Below, piece by piece: positions 46,401-56,307 of a DNA stretch of 64,000 bases. The translations under genes and the position numbers were made by a program. How positions within the stretch are numbered: position 1 is the first letter of the stretch; the number at the start of each line of letters is the position of its first letter. Origin of the DNA: Boothiomyces macroporosus (taxonomy: Eukaryota; Chytridiomycota; Chytridiomycetes; Rhizophydiales; Terramycetaceae); contig JADGKB010000027.1 of the NCBI GenBank assembly GCA_027604185.1, forward strand, positions 62,001 through 126,000, read 5' to 3'. The notes under the pieces are model-generated. The model did no database searches. It was not told the origin of the DNA and saw only the letters and a list, made by a program, of their open reading frames with translations.

Positions 46401-47141
46401 GAAAATTGCGTGGGACCGACTAGAAAGCTGATTCATCTGAGTGTCACCTGTAGTTCTGTTCATTCCTCCGATCTCCAGACACCTATATAAAGCCTAAAAT
46501 ACTTTTCCAGCTCCTCCTTGTTATTTACTGTCTGTTCATGTACACCGTTCAAAATAATACTTCCATCCTTGGTTTCTCGGACGCTTATTTCCCTCTGAGT
46601 CGTGTTGACAGCCAACAAATCCCGAATCTATATGAAACAATACATACTTGCTCTTGATATATCTCGACAAATGAAACTTTTAGCACTGGGACATAGTCGT
46701 TTTCCTCCTCCAGTCGATTGAATATCTCGTTTATACACCTAGGGATGACTCCCAGTTTGTCCTGCTCTGTACTATGGTCATTATCTGAGCCCATAGTATA
46801 CGTTTTTCCACTGAATGTTTGTCCACTATGTCAGACTGCGAATACTATGCCAACAGGGAAGTGTTGAACCCTTCCATGAATTTAGATATGAGCGGTTTCG
46901 CCAGTTCATTGTAAATCCTTTCCTGACTATCACTTGGTCCATAAACATAGTCGTATGTGAATGATTTTTTAGTAGAGTCTTGTCCAACACCAACCACCAC
47001 TTGCGGTTCGCCTGGAATAATCTGTATACAAGTGCGAGGAATCGTTCTAGTTGGATCTGCGCCTATGATTGCTGGTCGCACCTAATATTGGTATATTTTT
47101 ACTCTTAAAGCCACCCGGACACTCGTTTCTGTTTCTGCCAT
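43479..47141 (-). CDS. Kinesin motor with long coiled-coil stalk (kinesin-4-like)
   Basis: A 1146-aa plus-end-type kinesin. Twelve exons with eleven introns of 19-23 nt (47082, 46826, 46628, 46483, 46092, 45735, 45345, 44775, 44554, 44210, 43938). N-terminal motor: VRVALRVRP, P-loop [14 protein letters not shown], switch [17 protein letters not shown], switch [60 protein letters not shown], and neck [15 protein letters not shown] ~700-residue coiled coil follows, ending [20 protein letters not shown], similar to tails of kinesin-4 members (KIF21/KIF27/FRA1). Kinesin-4 is my best guess from motor and stalk; a ciliary role is possible. Confidence 0.88.
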
Positions 47142-47186
47142 TTGATTTGGACACGAAAACAAAATCAGGAAATTCTAAATTACATT

Positions 47187-48704
47187 TTATTGGTCAAACA
47201 GAGTCTTTAGAATAGACGCAGACTCTGATTTAACTGTCGCTTCCAAATCCGCCACTTTCTCTAGAGTAAAGGTATTCCCCTCTATAAAATCAATCAGAAA
47301 CAGGAGTTGCTTTTTGAATACGGATTTGATTAAACTCAAGGAAGTTGAGAGCAACTTATTTTCCTTTTCGCAAGTCTCCATCTTGGATTTCTAAATCAAT
47401 AGCAATTACCAACTCCAAGCTTATTGCCTGTGAATCTTCTAGTTCAGTCATCATGTATTGAATCCAGTGTGGGGTAGTATAGTTGGCCATTTCGGGAGTA
47501 AACTTTCCCTTGGCTTTTAGTCTGTCAATGAACATTTCCAATTCCTCTAGAATTTCTATTTGCTCATTGTTATGTGCGATATGCATTATTGGATGGTTCT
47601 TTATATTCTTGGCGCGATCTGCATACATCAAAGTGCTAACTGTTTCGGTCAAGTCTTTAGCCAATGGACTAGAATTAGCCTCATTTACCTTATACATGCA
47701 ATCATAACCGTTTGTGATGTCCCCCCTAACGAATCTTGTAACAACCTGTGTTACCAGCATTTACCTGGTCAATTTAGAATCTCTGTAAGGAACGTGATCT
47801 TTATCGGGATTGTTATCTCCCAAAATACTGATAACTTTACCCAGCACAAGCAATCCAGTGTTAATTTTAACCGATTCTTTCAGTCGCACTCCTTCTGCTC
47901 CAGTTTTATCCATGCGCTCCGACCCTGCCAAATCAACCAATTGAAATTTTGATTTCTTTGTAATGGACGCTCCAGCTCCTCCTTTGAGGAACATCGTTTT
48001 TTCAAGGCTAATGGTAAATATTGCATGAGATCTGCTCGACTGTTGATTCATTAATGTATCACCAATTGACCGATTTCTAGTCCCCAATTCTAGTAATTCG
48101 CCAATGTCTTTTTCATTGAACACTTGTACCTCTTGTACACCCGCTAGACACTGAGTGCCTTCCTTTTCTCTCAAGATAATCCTCTTTGAATCGGTTTCTG
48201 GACATAATAAATCTCTAAACTGCGTTAGAAACAGAGAACTTGTTCTTGATAAATTTCTACAAATGTGACTGTAACTTTGCAATGAACATCATTGGAATAC
48301 GTTCCCAAAACATAAAACAGCTCCTCGACAGTACGAGGAATCAATCCTTTTTGTTCATTTCCTAGTTCCGTGTTATTTGCTAACCCCATGGTGTATGATT
48401 TCCCGCTTGAAGTTTGACCACTGAGTTAATTCAATATACTATGCCATGAGCGTAGTATTATATCCATCCAAGAAATTTGCAATCAAAGGCATCGCGATTT
48501 CGTTAAAGATGGCTTCCTGGCTGTCACTTGGTCCATACAGGTAATCGTACATGAACGACTTGTCTTTGCTCTTTACTCTGATTTCCCTTACTTTTTGGTT
48601 TAAAGCAAAGTCCGATAGTGCTTCATCTTTGTATTGAATTAATACTGGGCGGACCTATGTTATTAACCCTGTACTCTAACGGCGACATTGATGCAAGAAC
48701 TCAT
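47187..48704 (-). CDS. Short kinesin paralogue without a stalk
   Basis: A 466-aa protein that is almost only a motor domain. Seven exons; introns 48655-48674, 48421-48439, 48220-48239, 47746-47764, 47669-47688 and 47391-47409. P-loop GQTSSGKSYTMG, switch [17 protein letters not shown], switch [60 protein letters not shown] and neck YADRAKNIKNHPIMH. The C-terminus stops after about 100 residues of mixed helix (KSKMETCEKENKLL). Four intron positions coincide in position and phase with the tandem long kinesin 45 bp downstream, so the pair comes from a duplication followed by loss of the stalk in this copy, or gain in the other. Confidence 0.88.
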
Positions 48705-48836
48705 AAATTACGCGTTTGCTCAACAATGCTAAAAATGCAAAAATCAAAGCTACAGCACTCTGAACTTGGAATGACAAATTGCTCACCCCTGTAATATGGG
48801 CTGTTTTCGACTTGGGAACTTTGCCAAATTAAATAC

Positions 48837-49553
48837 ATGGACAGCAATCTCAAAATATTCTCTCAGAGTATTTTAGACAAATTAAACCCATCATCAGTGA
48901 CGACAGTATTGGGAAAACAGAATCAAGTAGTATATAGGATCATAATTGACCAAGACATTCTCTATTTGAAAATAGTAAAGGAAAGCCGAAAGAATGAAGT
49001 TGAAGTCCTGAAGCTGTTTCCATTCACACCGCGAGTAATCGAGGAATTCAAAGGGTTAGAATATTTTGGTTTTTTGCTTTCGAATGTTGGAATATCCTTG
49101 TCGACATATACCAAGTGGAATGTTTTTGAATATCGGCATTTCCTATTATTCGTGAAATCAGTAACGGAATGCTTGAATGCTATACATGAACAAGGCTTCA
49201 TTCATTTGGATATTAATCCGGGTAATATTTGTTTATTGGACAATGTTGTCAGTATTATTGATTTTGGATTGACTGAAAAAATGGAAGGCAACTGCTTGCC
49301 AGGTGGCTATAGATTTGGAATACCAAGATACAAAGCGCCAGAAATAGCAAAGAATGGCCCTTCAATTGACAAATCTGTAGACTTTTATGCACTGGGAAAA
49401 ATTATTCTGGAAATGCTGGACAAGAATGTAATCAACATGGACCAGCAACAATCACGGTTAATATTTCATCTAGCAGAACAAATGGCAGCTTCTAATCCCG
49501 CCGAAAGAATATCAGGGATTGAAATACTAAAACTGCTTAGAGAATATATTTAA
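48837..49553 (+). CDS. Small divergent protein kinase-like protein
   Basis: A 238-aa intronless kinase-fold protein. The N-lobe is degenerate with no glycine-rich loop, but a VAIK-like lysine may be in YLKIVKES. The catalytic loop reads IHLDINPGNICLL, that is HLD instead of HRD, with the catalytic aspartate and the metal asparagine kept; SIIDFGLTEK gives the DFG motif, and RYKAPEIAK the APE motif. VDFYALGKIILEML is helix F. So the catalytic residues are present and it may be active, though the missing loop and arginine are unusual. Closest flavour is the haspin/casein-kinase-like or PIF-less small kinases; no family is assigned. Confidence 0.8.
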   Translation: MDSNLKIFSQSILDKLNPSSVTTVLGKQNQVVYRIIIDQDILYLKIVKESRKNEVEVLKLFPFTPRVIEEFKGLEYFGFLLSNVGISLSTYTKWNVFEYRHFLLFVKSVTECLNAIHEQGFIHLDINPGNICLLDNVVSIIDFGLTEKMEGNCLPGGYRFGIPRYKAPEIAKNGPSIDKSVDFYALGKIILEMLDKNVINMDQQQSRLIFHLAEQMAASNPAERISGIEILKLLREYI

Positions 49554-49566
49554 ATAATGAAATTGC

Positions 49567-51031
49567 TCATTCCCAGTACCCAACAATATTTCTACCAAAG
49601 TCTAGTACCGCTAGCTGATGCTGAAATCCTTGCTCTCTACACGCAGTAATAATTTTGGTTTGGCCAGACTGAATATTGGAGATTGGGCCCATATCCATTT
49701 TAATTCTCTTTTCCAGCTTCTTCTGTTCAATGTTCCAAAGGAAAATGTCCTCCTCCCAACCACCACTGATTAGCAGTGTTCCACTGACATCTAAAGACTT
49801 GATCCACTCTGTGTGACTTACGAATATGCCTACACACTGTCCAGTTTGGAAATTCCATTCTATATTAATGATGATTACGTCGAACAACTTTATCCAGAGA
49901 TCCACTAAACAATTTATCTCCTTTGGTGGCCAAGCAAGTCACAGCTTCTTTGTGGCCTTTCAATGTTTTTTGACACTCACCAGAATAAAAGTTCCAAATC
50001 TGCATTAACTTGACTTACTTTGATATTACTATCGGTTGCCCCTGTAGCTACTAGTTTTTCGTGGTCCAACGATTGCATGCAATAAATCTCACCCTTGTGT
50101 CCTCTGTACTCGCGTACTAACTTTATAGCACATTTATCTTCGTCTTTTTTACTCTTTTGATGGAAAATCTTTTTCAATATTGATTGTTTTTTCTCTTTAG
50201 GCAATTCATGGCTGGAAAGTGATGACATGTTTGATTTTGGGTCGCGTTTGAATAGCCGCATAGTTTTATCAAACCCCGCTGTTAGTATCATATTTGAACC
50301 AAGAACGATTACACAAGACATTCCTTTGTCATGGCAACGCTTTTTCCTAGAGATTAATTCACCAGTAAAGATATTCCAGAGCGCCAAAGTACCAGAAGCG
50401 TCACCAGAAGCCAGCAAGTACTCTGATGGATTATTAAAGTCCAAGCAAAGTATTGGTGCGGAATGAGCATCCTGAAATCTTAAATCAGCATTTAACGCTG
50501 GCTTATCCCACATTTCAGTTGTGCGAGTATAAAATAATCGCAGTTTGGATAGTCTGGTACCAACAACGATCTTGTCATCGTCAAACTTGAAGCTGAATTA
50601 GAAATCATTAACCATGTAATAGCATCTGATTGATCTGTTAAAGATAACAGCCGCTTTTTATGTTTCCCTCTGATCCAATTTTCACGTCCGACTATACCTT
50701 CTATATAGATTTCTTTCCACCATCTTCCTTTATCTCCATTACATCTCTCCCATATAATTTCAATTCCTGGGCCGCAGTCAATATTTTCATGTATGCAATG
50801 CATCATCCACAGATCATAGTGGTTTGAAATTTGTCTAAAGGCCTGACATACTCCTTCGCATCTCGCTAATGATGTAGAATCCAGGTAAAGAAATATTTGC
50901 TTCCATATAGAAAATGAGAGATGTGGAAGTCTGTAAGGAACCTTAAAAATATCTACTTTGGAACTTAACGAGTATAAAGTAGAATCCCTTCCAAGAGATA
51001 AAGATTGAGTAGAGTCAAACTTTGATTTCAT
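49567..51031 (-). CDS. F-box/WD40 repeat protein
   Basis: A 468-aa protein with an N-terminal F-box-like segment (PHLSFSIWKQIFLYLDSTSL, ARCEGVCQAFRQISNHYDLW) and about six WD40 blades, for example HSAPILCLDFNNPSEYLLAS, GDASGTLALW, AGFDKTMRLF, YRGHKGEIYCMQSLDHEKLV, ATGATDSNIKIW, KGHKEAVTCLATKGDKLFSG and SGGWEEDIFLWNIE. Exons 51031-50613, 50592-50019, 49999-49879 and 49859-49567; introns 20, 19 and 19 nt. This is the architecture of SCF ubiquitin ligase substrate receptors (Cdc4/Fbw7-like), but no phosphodegron-binding arginine set could be identified by eye, so the substrate is unknown. Confidence 0.85.
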
Positions 51032-51344
51032 CTGAATTCTAGATTAGTATTTTCGTCTACAAAGAGTTCCAACTTCTCGTTGAAGAGGATTTAAATGTGC
51101 TAGCAACTCGTTTCAAGTTTACAAAGTACTGTAACGACTTATTTCTCGTGCTAGAGTTGCTCTTTATCGATGCGTTTGACGTGGTCATTTATCGTCAAAA
51201 TTATTTGCAGTAAACAAACAAGTCCTACACCACCATAGAAATCGCCAGCGTGTGGTGCAAATAACCGTAATGGTAACCAACATAAAACACATTTATTCAA
51301 CCTTTACAATCTAAAATAATTTGCTGCTTTGTACAAGTTATAAA
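51032..51344. other. Intergenic gap, nothing recognised
   Basis: 313 bp between the start of the F-box/WD40 gene and the stop of the small ORF at 51345. It should hold the promoter of the F-box gene; no TATA box, repeat, tRNA or ORF is evident. An AATAAA motif for the small minus-strand gene sits near 51290. Confidence 0.4.
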
Positions 51345-51506
51345 TCATACCCGATCCTTCAACTGCGAACTGCTTACAGCATTTTCCTTTGTGGCCAGTC
51401 TGTAGAGCAGAGATCCTTTTGTGAATTGATCTGGAGATACCGGAACGGAAGGAGCCGGTGCAAAGGGTTCGTCAAATTTTACGATAATGATAGGATGGTT
51501 GTCCAT
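51345..51506 (-). CDS. Orphan small protein (53 aa or about 61 aa)
   Basis: An ATG at 51506 opens a 53-codon frame MDNHPIIIVKFDEPFAPAPS, then VPVSPDQFTKGSLLYRLATK and a short tail ending DRV, stop at 51345. If a 24-nt intron at the stop (GTATGATTTATAACTTGTACAAAG reads as an acceptable donor and acceptor) is removed, the tail becomes QQIILDCKG, ending near 51297 just before AATAAA. No family is recognised and there is no membrane segment. The ATG context and the poly(A) signal make it more likely a real microprotein than chance, but it is unproven. Confidence 0.5.
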   Translation of the reverse strand: MDNHPIIIVKFDEPFAPAPSVPVSPDQFTKGSLLYRLATKENAVSSSQLKDRV

Positions 51507-52469
51507 TTTTAATTTTGGGGCTAATTTTTTTGTTGTACAAGATCACAAAAATCTGTGAAAGGGACTTGACTTGTGCAGAAAATACATGAGCCGGTTAGTC
51601 ATGCGTTTTAAAACTTTTCAATCTGTAGATCTTATCTTGAGTAAATTGCCTGCTATTCCGAGAGTAGAGTGCCGGCGAGAAACTTACGCAACCCCCTTTA
51701 AAAACACTTGAATCTATTACGTTTGGTAAAATAACGGAATTATTTCATTTCACGCCAATTGATTGCGCACCGCAATTGCGACATCTTAAACGAGCTGATA
51801 AAAATCCACATTACAACTCAAATATTTACCAAAAGTAACCATCTTATGAAAAAATTCACAAGCCAGTACGCAGGGTGTCCATTTTTGCACGAATCAATTG
51901 CCATCCATTCACTAATGTGCAAAGTTGACTCTCTGTAGTTTGATGCATTTACGCGATAGAATGGATAATTGAAATAAATTACTTGCCCGTTTTGACAGCA
52001 TGTATCATCAAGAATCAAATTCATTAATCGTATTAGAATCAAATTCATCAAAGGCAATCAGATTAGCAATTTCACTATTGGAACACGGATTCGATATGAC
52101 TTTTGAACCGACAGAATGGTGAAGCACATTCCAATTTCCAAACCACTTCAAATGCTTCCCTAATTTACCCTTCACGAATTTCTGTACGTAAAATAGCAAT
52201 AGTGACAGAAATGCATCAATAAATTGGTTTTTCAGCGCGTTTTATAATTTGGATATGTGGTGTAAAAACGCGTATAGATTGGCACTCGAAATTGTTGATA
52301 AGGTGACAAAAACATATATTCAGCAAATAACCAAAACATCAATGAGTATAATGCAATATGCGCTCGAGAAAGTTTTATAATTCCATTTTTGAAAATTTAT
52401 CGGAATTATTCCACCCTAGAAAAATATCTCCGAACTAAATGACGTTGTTTGCCTATTTTATCTTTTACT
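51507..52469. other. 963-bp gap with unresolved open minus-strand pieces
   Basis: Two overlapping minus-strand runs (about 52008-52199 and 51818-52057) are open; they read KFVKGKLGKHLKWFGNWNVL and YFNYPFYRVNASNYRESTLH. A near-perfect direct repeat ATGAATTTGATTCT occurs twice within 25 bp near 52010-52035. No ATG-to-stop gene with the local intron rule could be built. The right 300 bp should hold the promoter of the membrane protein gene. The composition (more T/A, many short repeats) differs from the dense neighbours. Confidence 0.4.
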
Positions 52470-54084
52470 ATGATTATCGCACTTGCTGTCGCGCTAGTTG
52501 GTGGCATTACTTTTGAAAGTGTTTGGCAAGAGAGAGACTGTGCAGGCTCCCCACAGTCAATGGCAATTTACGATGAAACGGTGGTGATGGATTCACTAGC
52601 AATACTTTCATCTTCAGACTACGTACCTCCTGTTTGCGGTTACTCTCCAGTTGCTATAAATGCTGGATGCTGCGCGTCAACATGGAAGCCTGAACTTACA
52701 GGAGGGTTTCAGAGTTGGTATGAACAGCTCGTTCCTTCTATGGATACGATATACGCTCCAGTCTCATCAAATGGGTATTCTTACTGCGCATTGTATGCTT
52801 TAGATGCGAACTCACTCTACCAGTATAAATCAATGTACACTTTGGCAAACGGTAAATGCACCATTGATGGAATCAAATGTTCACCAAAAGGGTTAGTTAC
52901 TATCTACACAGATAGCACTTGTCAAACCGTTTCAATGCAGTACCAGTTAGCGAGCTTGGCGGTATTACCTCAAAGCGTATTAGGTAATGTTACTGGAGAG
53001 TTTTTGACAATAACGAATGGAACTCAGACATTTACTTGGGTGGCCTACTCTCCAGAAATCTATTCTGTTCCCTCTACATATGCATACCTTCTCCCTTTTG
53101 AATACTTTTCCTTCACTCTCAATTATCTGGCAATGGTTTTCTCCCTTCTAAAGTGTTTCGCGATGTTATGGAGTACATTCGCGTTAGAACAACAAAAACA
53201 CTTTTAAGAATCATCAATATGGTGCTATGGTTTGTATGGGTAGTTTGCTGCTACGCATGGTATACGGTTCTATTTGAAAACAACCTTCAATGGGAAATTT
53301 TGGCAGAAATTCAATGGTTAAGCTTCAATCTTGCGACGTTTATGACATCAGCCAATACGGCAGTATTCTTTTTGGATATCAAAAGATGGTCTTCAACCCG
53401 AAATATCACAATATTTCTTTCATCCATATTCATCTATCAACTAGTTTTCGCCGGGTCCAACTACTTGGCATACTTTAAATATCAGCCAGATACTGAAGGG
53501 TTCTTTGCGTATTGGAGTTATTTTACACCAGTTTGGGTAATCCATTACTAACCTAGATCATCTCTGTTTATTTTTTCGATACAGTTCCTCAATTGGTTCT
53601 TGTGGCAACCTTAGTTCGAAATCAACAATTGCGATCAAAAGGAAGCTCCTTTCCTCTTACTTTGCTTAAATTTCTTCAATCAAATATCGCCTATACATGT
53701 CTTGTGTTTGTCCATCTTTGCAATATGACAACATTTTTGATAATTACTTACCTTACCACATACAGCCAGCTCTTGGGAAACGACCGAATCTTATTAGCAA
53801 TGGGAGGACCTCTAGTATTTGTAGACGTACTTCATTCTTTGCTCAATGCTTCCATCCTGGGCGAATTAAAGGAAATTATCTCTTCATTGACCAACAATTC
53901 AAAGAAATCAACATTTGCTTCAAGGCTTAAAAGCGCTTTTGTAAACCCAACAATTGCCAAAAGCTCTACTGCGTCCCAATCAATGGCTAGAAGTACTAAA
54001 GAAAGAGATCAAAAATCAAAGATTCAAACCACCTCTAAAGTAGCGAGGCCTTCAGATGTAGGTGAAAAATCACAAAGTGCTTGA
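52470..54084 (+). CDS. Multi-pass membrane protein with secreted cysteine-rich ectodomain
   Basis: A 523-aa protein. A signal peptide (MIIALAVALVGGITFESVW) precedes an ectodomain of about 190 residues with ten or so cysteines (VPPVCGYSP, NAGCCASTW, KCTIDGIKC, STCQTVSMQ). Then about seven hydrophobic helices: NYLAMVFSLLKCFA, MVLWFVWVVCCYAWYTVLF, LATFMTSANTAVFFLDI, ITIFLSSIFIYQLVF, PQLVLVATL, YTCLVFVHLCNMTTFLIITY, LLAMGGPLVFVDVLHSLL. The last 70 residues are a serine/lysine-rich cytoplasmic tail. Introns 53165-53187 (23 nt, less certain) and 53537-53556. Topology looks like a receptor-type 7TM protein, but no known GPCR motif is seen. Confidence 0.75.
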
Positions 54085-54146
54085 ATAAATTGAATTGCAA
54101 AAAGTTTGCAATTCCAAAATCAAAGTTTAAAAATTATTGATTTATA

Positions 54147-56057
54147 CTACTTTCTCGAAAGTGTAAGGACTTCCCCAGTAGAAATACCAGACTCAAACAG
54201 AGTTTCGGAATTTTTCAGTGCAAATCCTTGAGAACTAACGAGTTTCTGTTTGCCGGCAGCTATTCCAGAATCCTTTACTAGATTTTTCTTTAATTGCGAT
54301 ATTATAGTGTCAGGTTTTAATTGTTTGAAATTTATCGTATTGCCGTTTGGTAAATTTACAACCAGGTCAACCTACAATTAGAAATAAATTACAGGAACGT
54401 CTTTTGCTGCAGGATCGAGCTTTTGTTTCTTTGGAGGAGGTGGAGCAGGCTGCCCATATGGATATGGCATCCCTGGTACTGGCATACCGAATGGAGGTGG
54501 AGGAAATACTGGAGGGAACACTGGAGGGAATGGCACACCCTTAATAGGAGGCGGTATGATAGGTCCAGCCATTGGAGGTGGAGGGGGCTTTTTAGTTTCC
54601 CCAGACAGCATTTGCGCTTTCGCTGTAGCTGCGGCGACAGATCCTTGTCGGCCATCCCAAATGACTTTAGCTTTTGCAGCTTCTTTGCCTTTTTCCTTTT
54701 CAAAGGCGACTTTCTGGCCAACATCGATTTCACCAGCCGAACCACCAAAAATATCTGTTCTCATGCTGGCCATATTCTTCAAGTTTTGAGCTACAATATC
54801 ACCAGATACAATATTGCCACTGTCTCTGGTTTTTTCATCAAAAGCAGCCTTTTCGTCTTTCCATTTTGGATCAAGCAATTCAAGTCTTACATGCTCCGCC
54901 ATATCAGTAACTTTGACATTTTGCTTACATCTTGGACATATTTGATACGCTTCCTGAGCAGCTGCGTGTCTTCCCACTATCGTAAAGTAATAATTACCTT
55001 TTGGAACATATGTAGTTCTTTCTGGAGCAGAAACGGTTGGCTGAGATGGCTCTTCATCCTCTTCCATATCTACATCTTCATCCATCTACCATTAACAACT
55101 ACTTACCTCCATGTCATCTGGCTCTGCAGTATTTTCAACCCTAGGAGCCTCAAACTTTAACAATGACTTTCTCTGTTCCAAAGTCATACTTTCTAATTCT
55201 TCCACGCTCATTGGAGGAGGAAGAACTGCACGCTCATCAGCTTCCAAAAACTCTATGGTTTCAACAACAACAAAATCATGCCAGTCAATAGTGGCAAAAG
55301 CAACTACATTTAATTTGTTATTACTCTTTTCTTCTTCAGCTTCATGCTGTTTCCTTGCCTTTTCTTGATACTTGTAAGCTTCAAATTCAACCCTTTTCAT
55401 AATGCGATCAATAATTTGCTGTCTATTTGATGAATTTAATTCTAATAATGGAAATATGTGAGGCGGTGGAATCAATACTCTACTATATTGATCTACTAAT
55501 CTTGTAAAATATGGATATAGTGAGTGACTTGGTCTCAAGAAATCAAACTGAAAATTCTTTTGTTCTCGTTGTCCTAAATCTGTCATAAATGAAGCTCCAT
55601 TCCTTGCGACATATTGTGCTGTGAGTTTCAAAATATCCATATCCTGCTTTGTAATTGAAGGTATTTCCACTAAAAATTCATACTGCGGTGGAGGCAAAGG
55701 AATATTCGTCATCACTGGTATATCCTGATGAACCGGTGTTTGTTCAACCACTTTTTCCTCTTTCTTTTCTTGTTTCTGCGGTTTCTCTGCTTCTGAATTT
55801 AGAATGAATTTACCCATTTCCTCTTTTGCTTTCTTTACTTTCCATTGGTAATACGCAAAGTATGGATCGTTGGGAAATAGGAAACAAAACTTTTGATTGT
55901 GAGTCTCTTTTTCACGGAGCTTGTCTTCAAATCCAGGTCCGTTCTTTGCAACATGCACAGCTGTCTTATCGCAAATCACTACAGTTACCATTGAATTACG
56001 CTTGATATCTGGAGGTGGGTAAATGATATTGTCTGGCTCTTCGTCAAGAAAGTCCAT
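54147..56057 (-). CDS. SF3A1: U2 snRNP subunit SF3A1 (Prp21)
   Basis: A 622-aa component of SF3a in the 17S U2 snRNP, needed for branch-site recognition. Exons 56057-55105, 55083-54393 and 54371-54147; introns 21 nt each. Domains in order: SURP1 (DKTAVHVAKNGPGFEDKLRE), SURP2 (LKLTAQYVARNGASFMTDLG with YFTRLVDQYSRVL), the DUF3586/PRP21 core (WHDFVVVETIEFLE, LPPPMSVEELESMTLEQRK), zinc-finger-like YQICPRCKQNVKVTDMAEHV, a proline-rich stretch (PPVFPPVFPPPPFGMPVPG) and a C-terminal ubiquitin-like domain (VDLVVNLPNGNTINFKQLK), which in humans contacts U1 snRNA stem-loop 4. Complete architecture. Confidence 0.97.
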
Positions 56058-56307
56058 TTTCAGATCAAAAAAATAATTTTGGTTCAGAGATATTTTTCTA
56101 GAGAGGGGTAATATAAGGTTTTAGAGTAGATGAGAAAGTGTATAACTTTAAATTGTATGGATCTTGCTCTGAGGATAAATAAAAGTGATCAGAACACTCG
56201 CTCACTGGTTACGATTAACTATACTGTAACTGAGAGGAGGAATCGCCACCATTCGGATACATTTTTCGACATAGATAGTGTAATCAAAGGAAAATAATTT
56301 CCACACA

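Noticed and set aside
54423..55160. 245-aa plus-strand ORF opposite SF3A1
   Set aside because: Shadow of the proline-rich and acidic SF3A1 exon; tryptophan/arginine-rich composition is an artefact.
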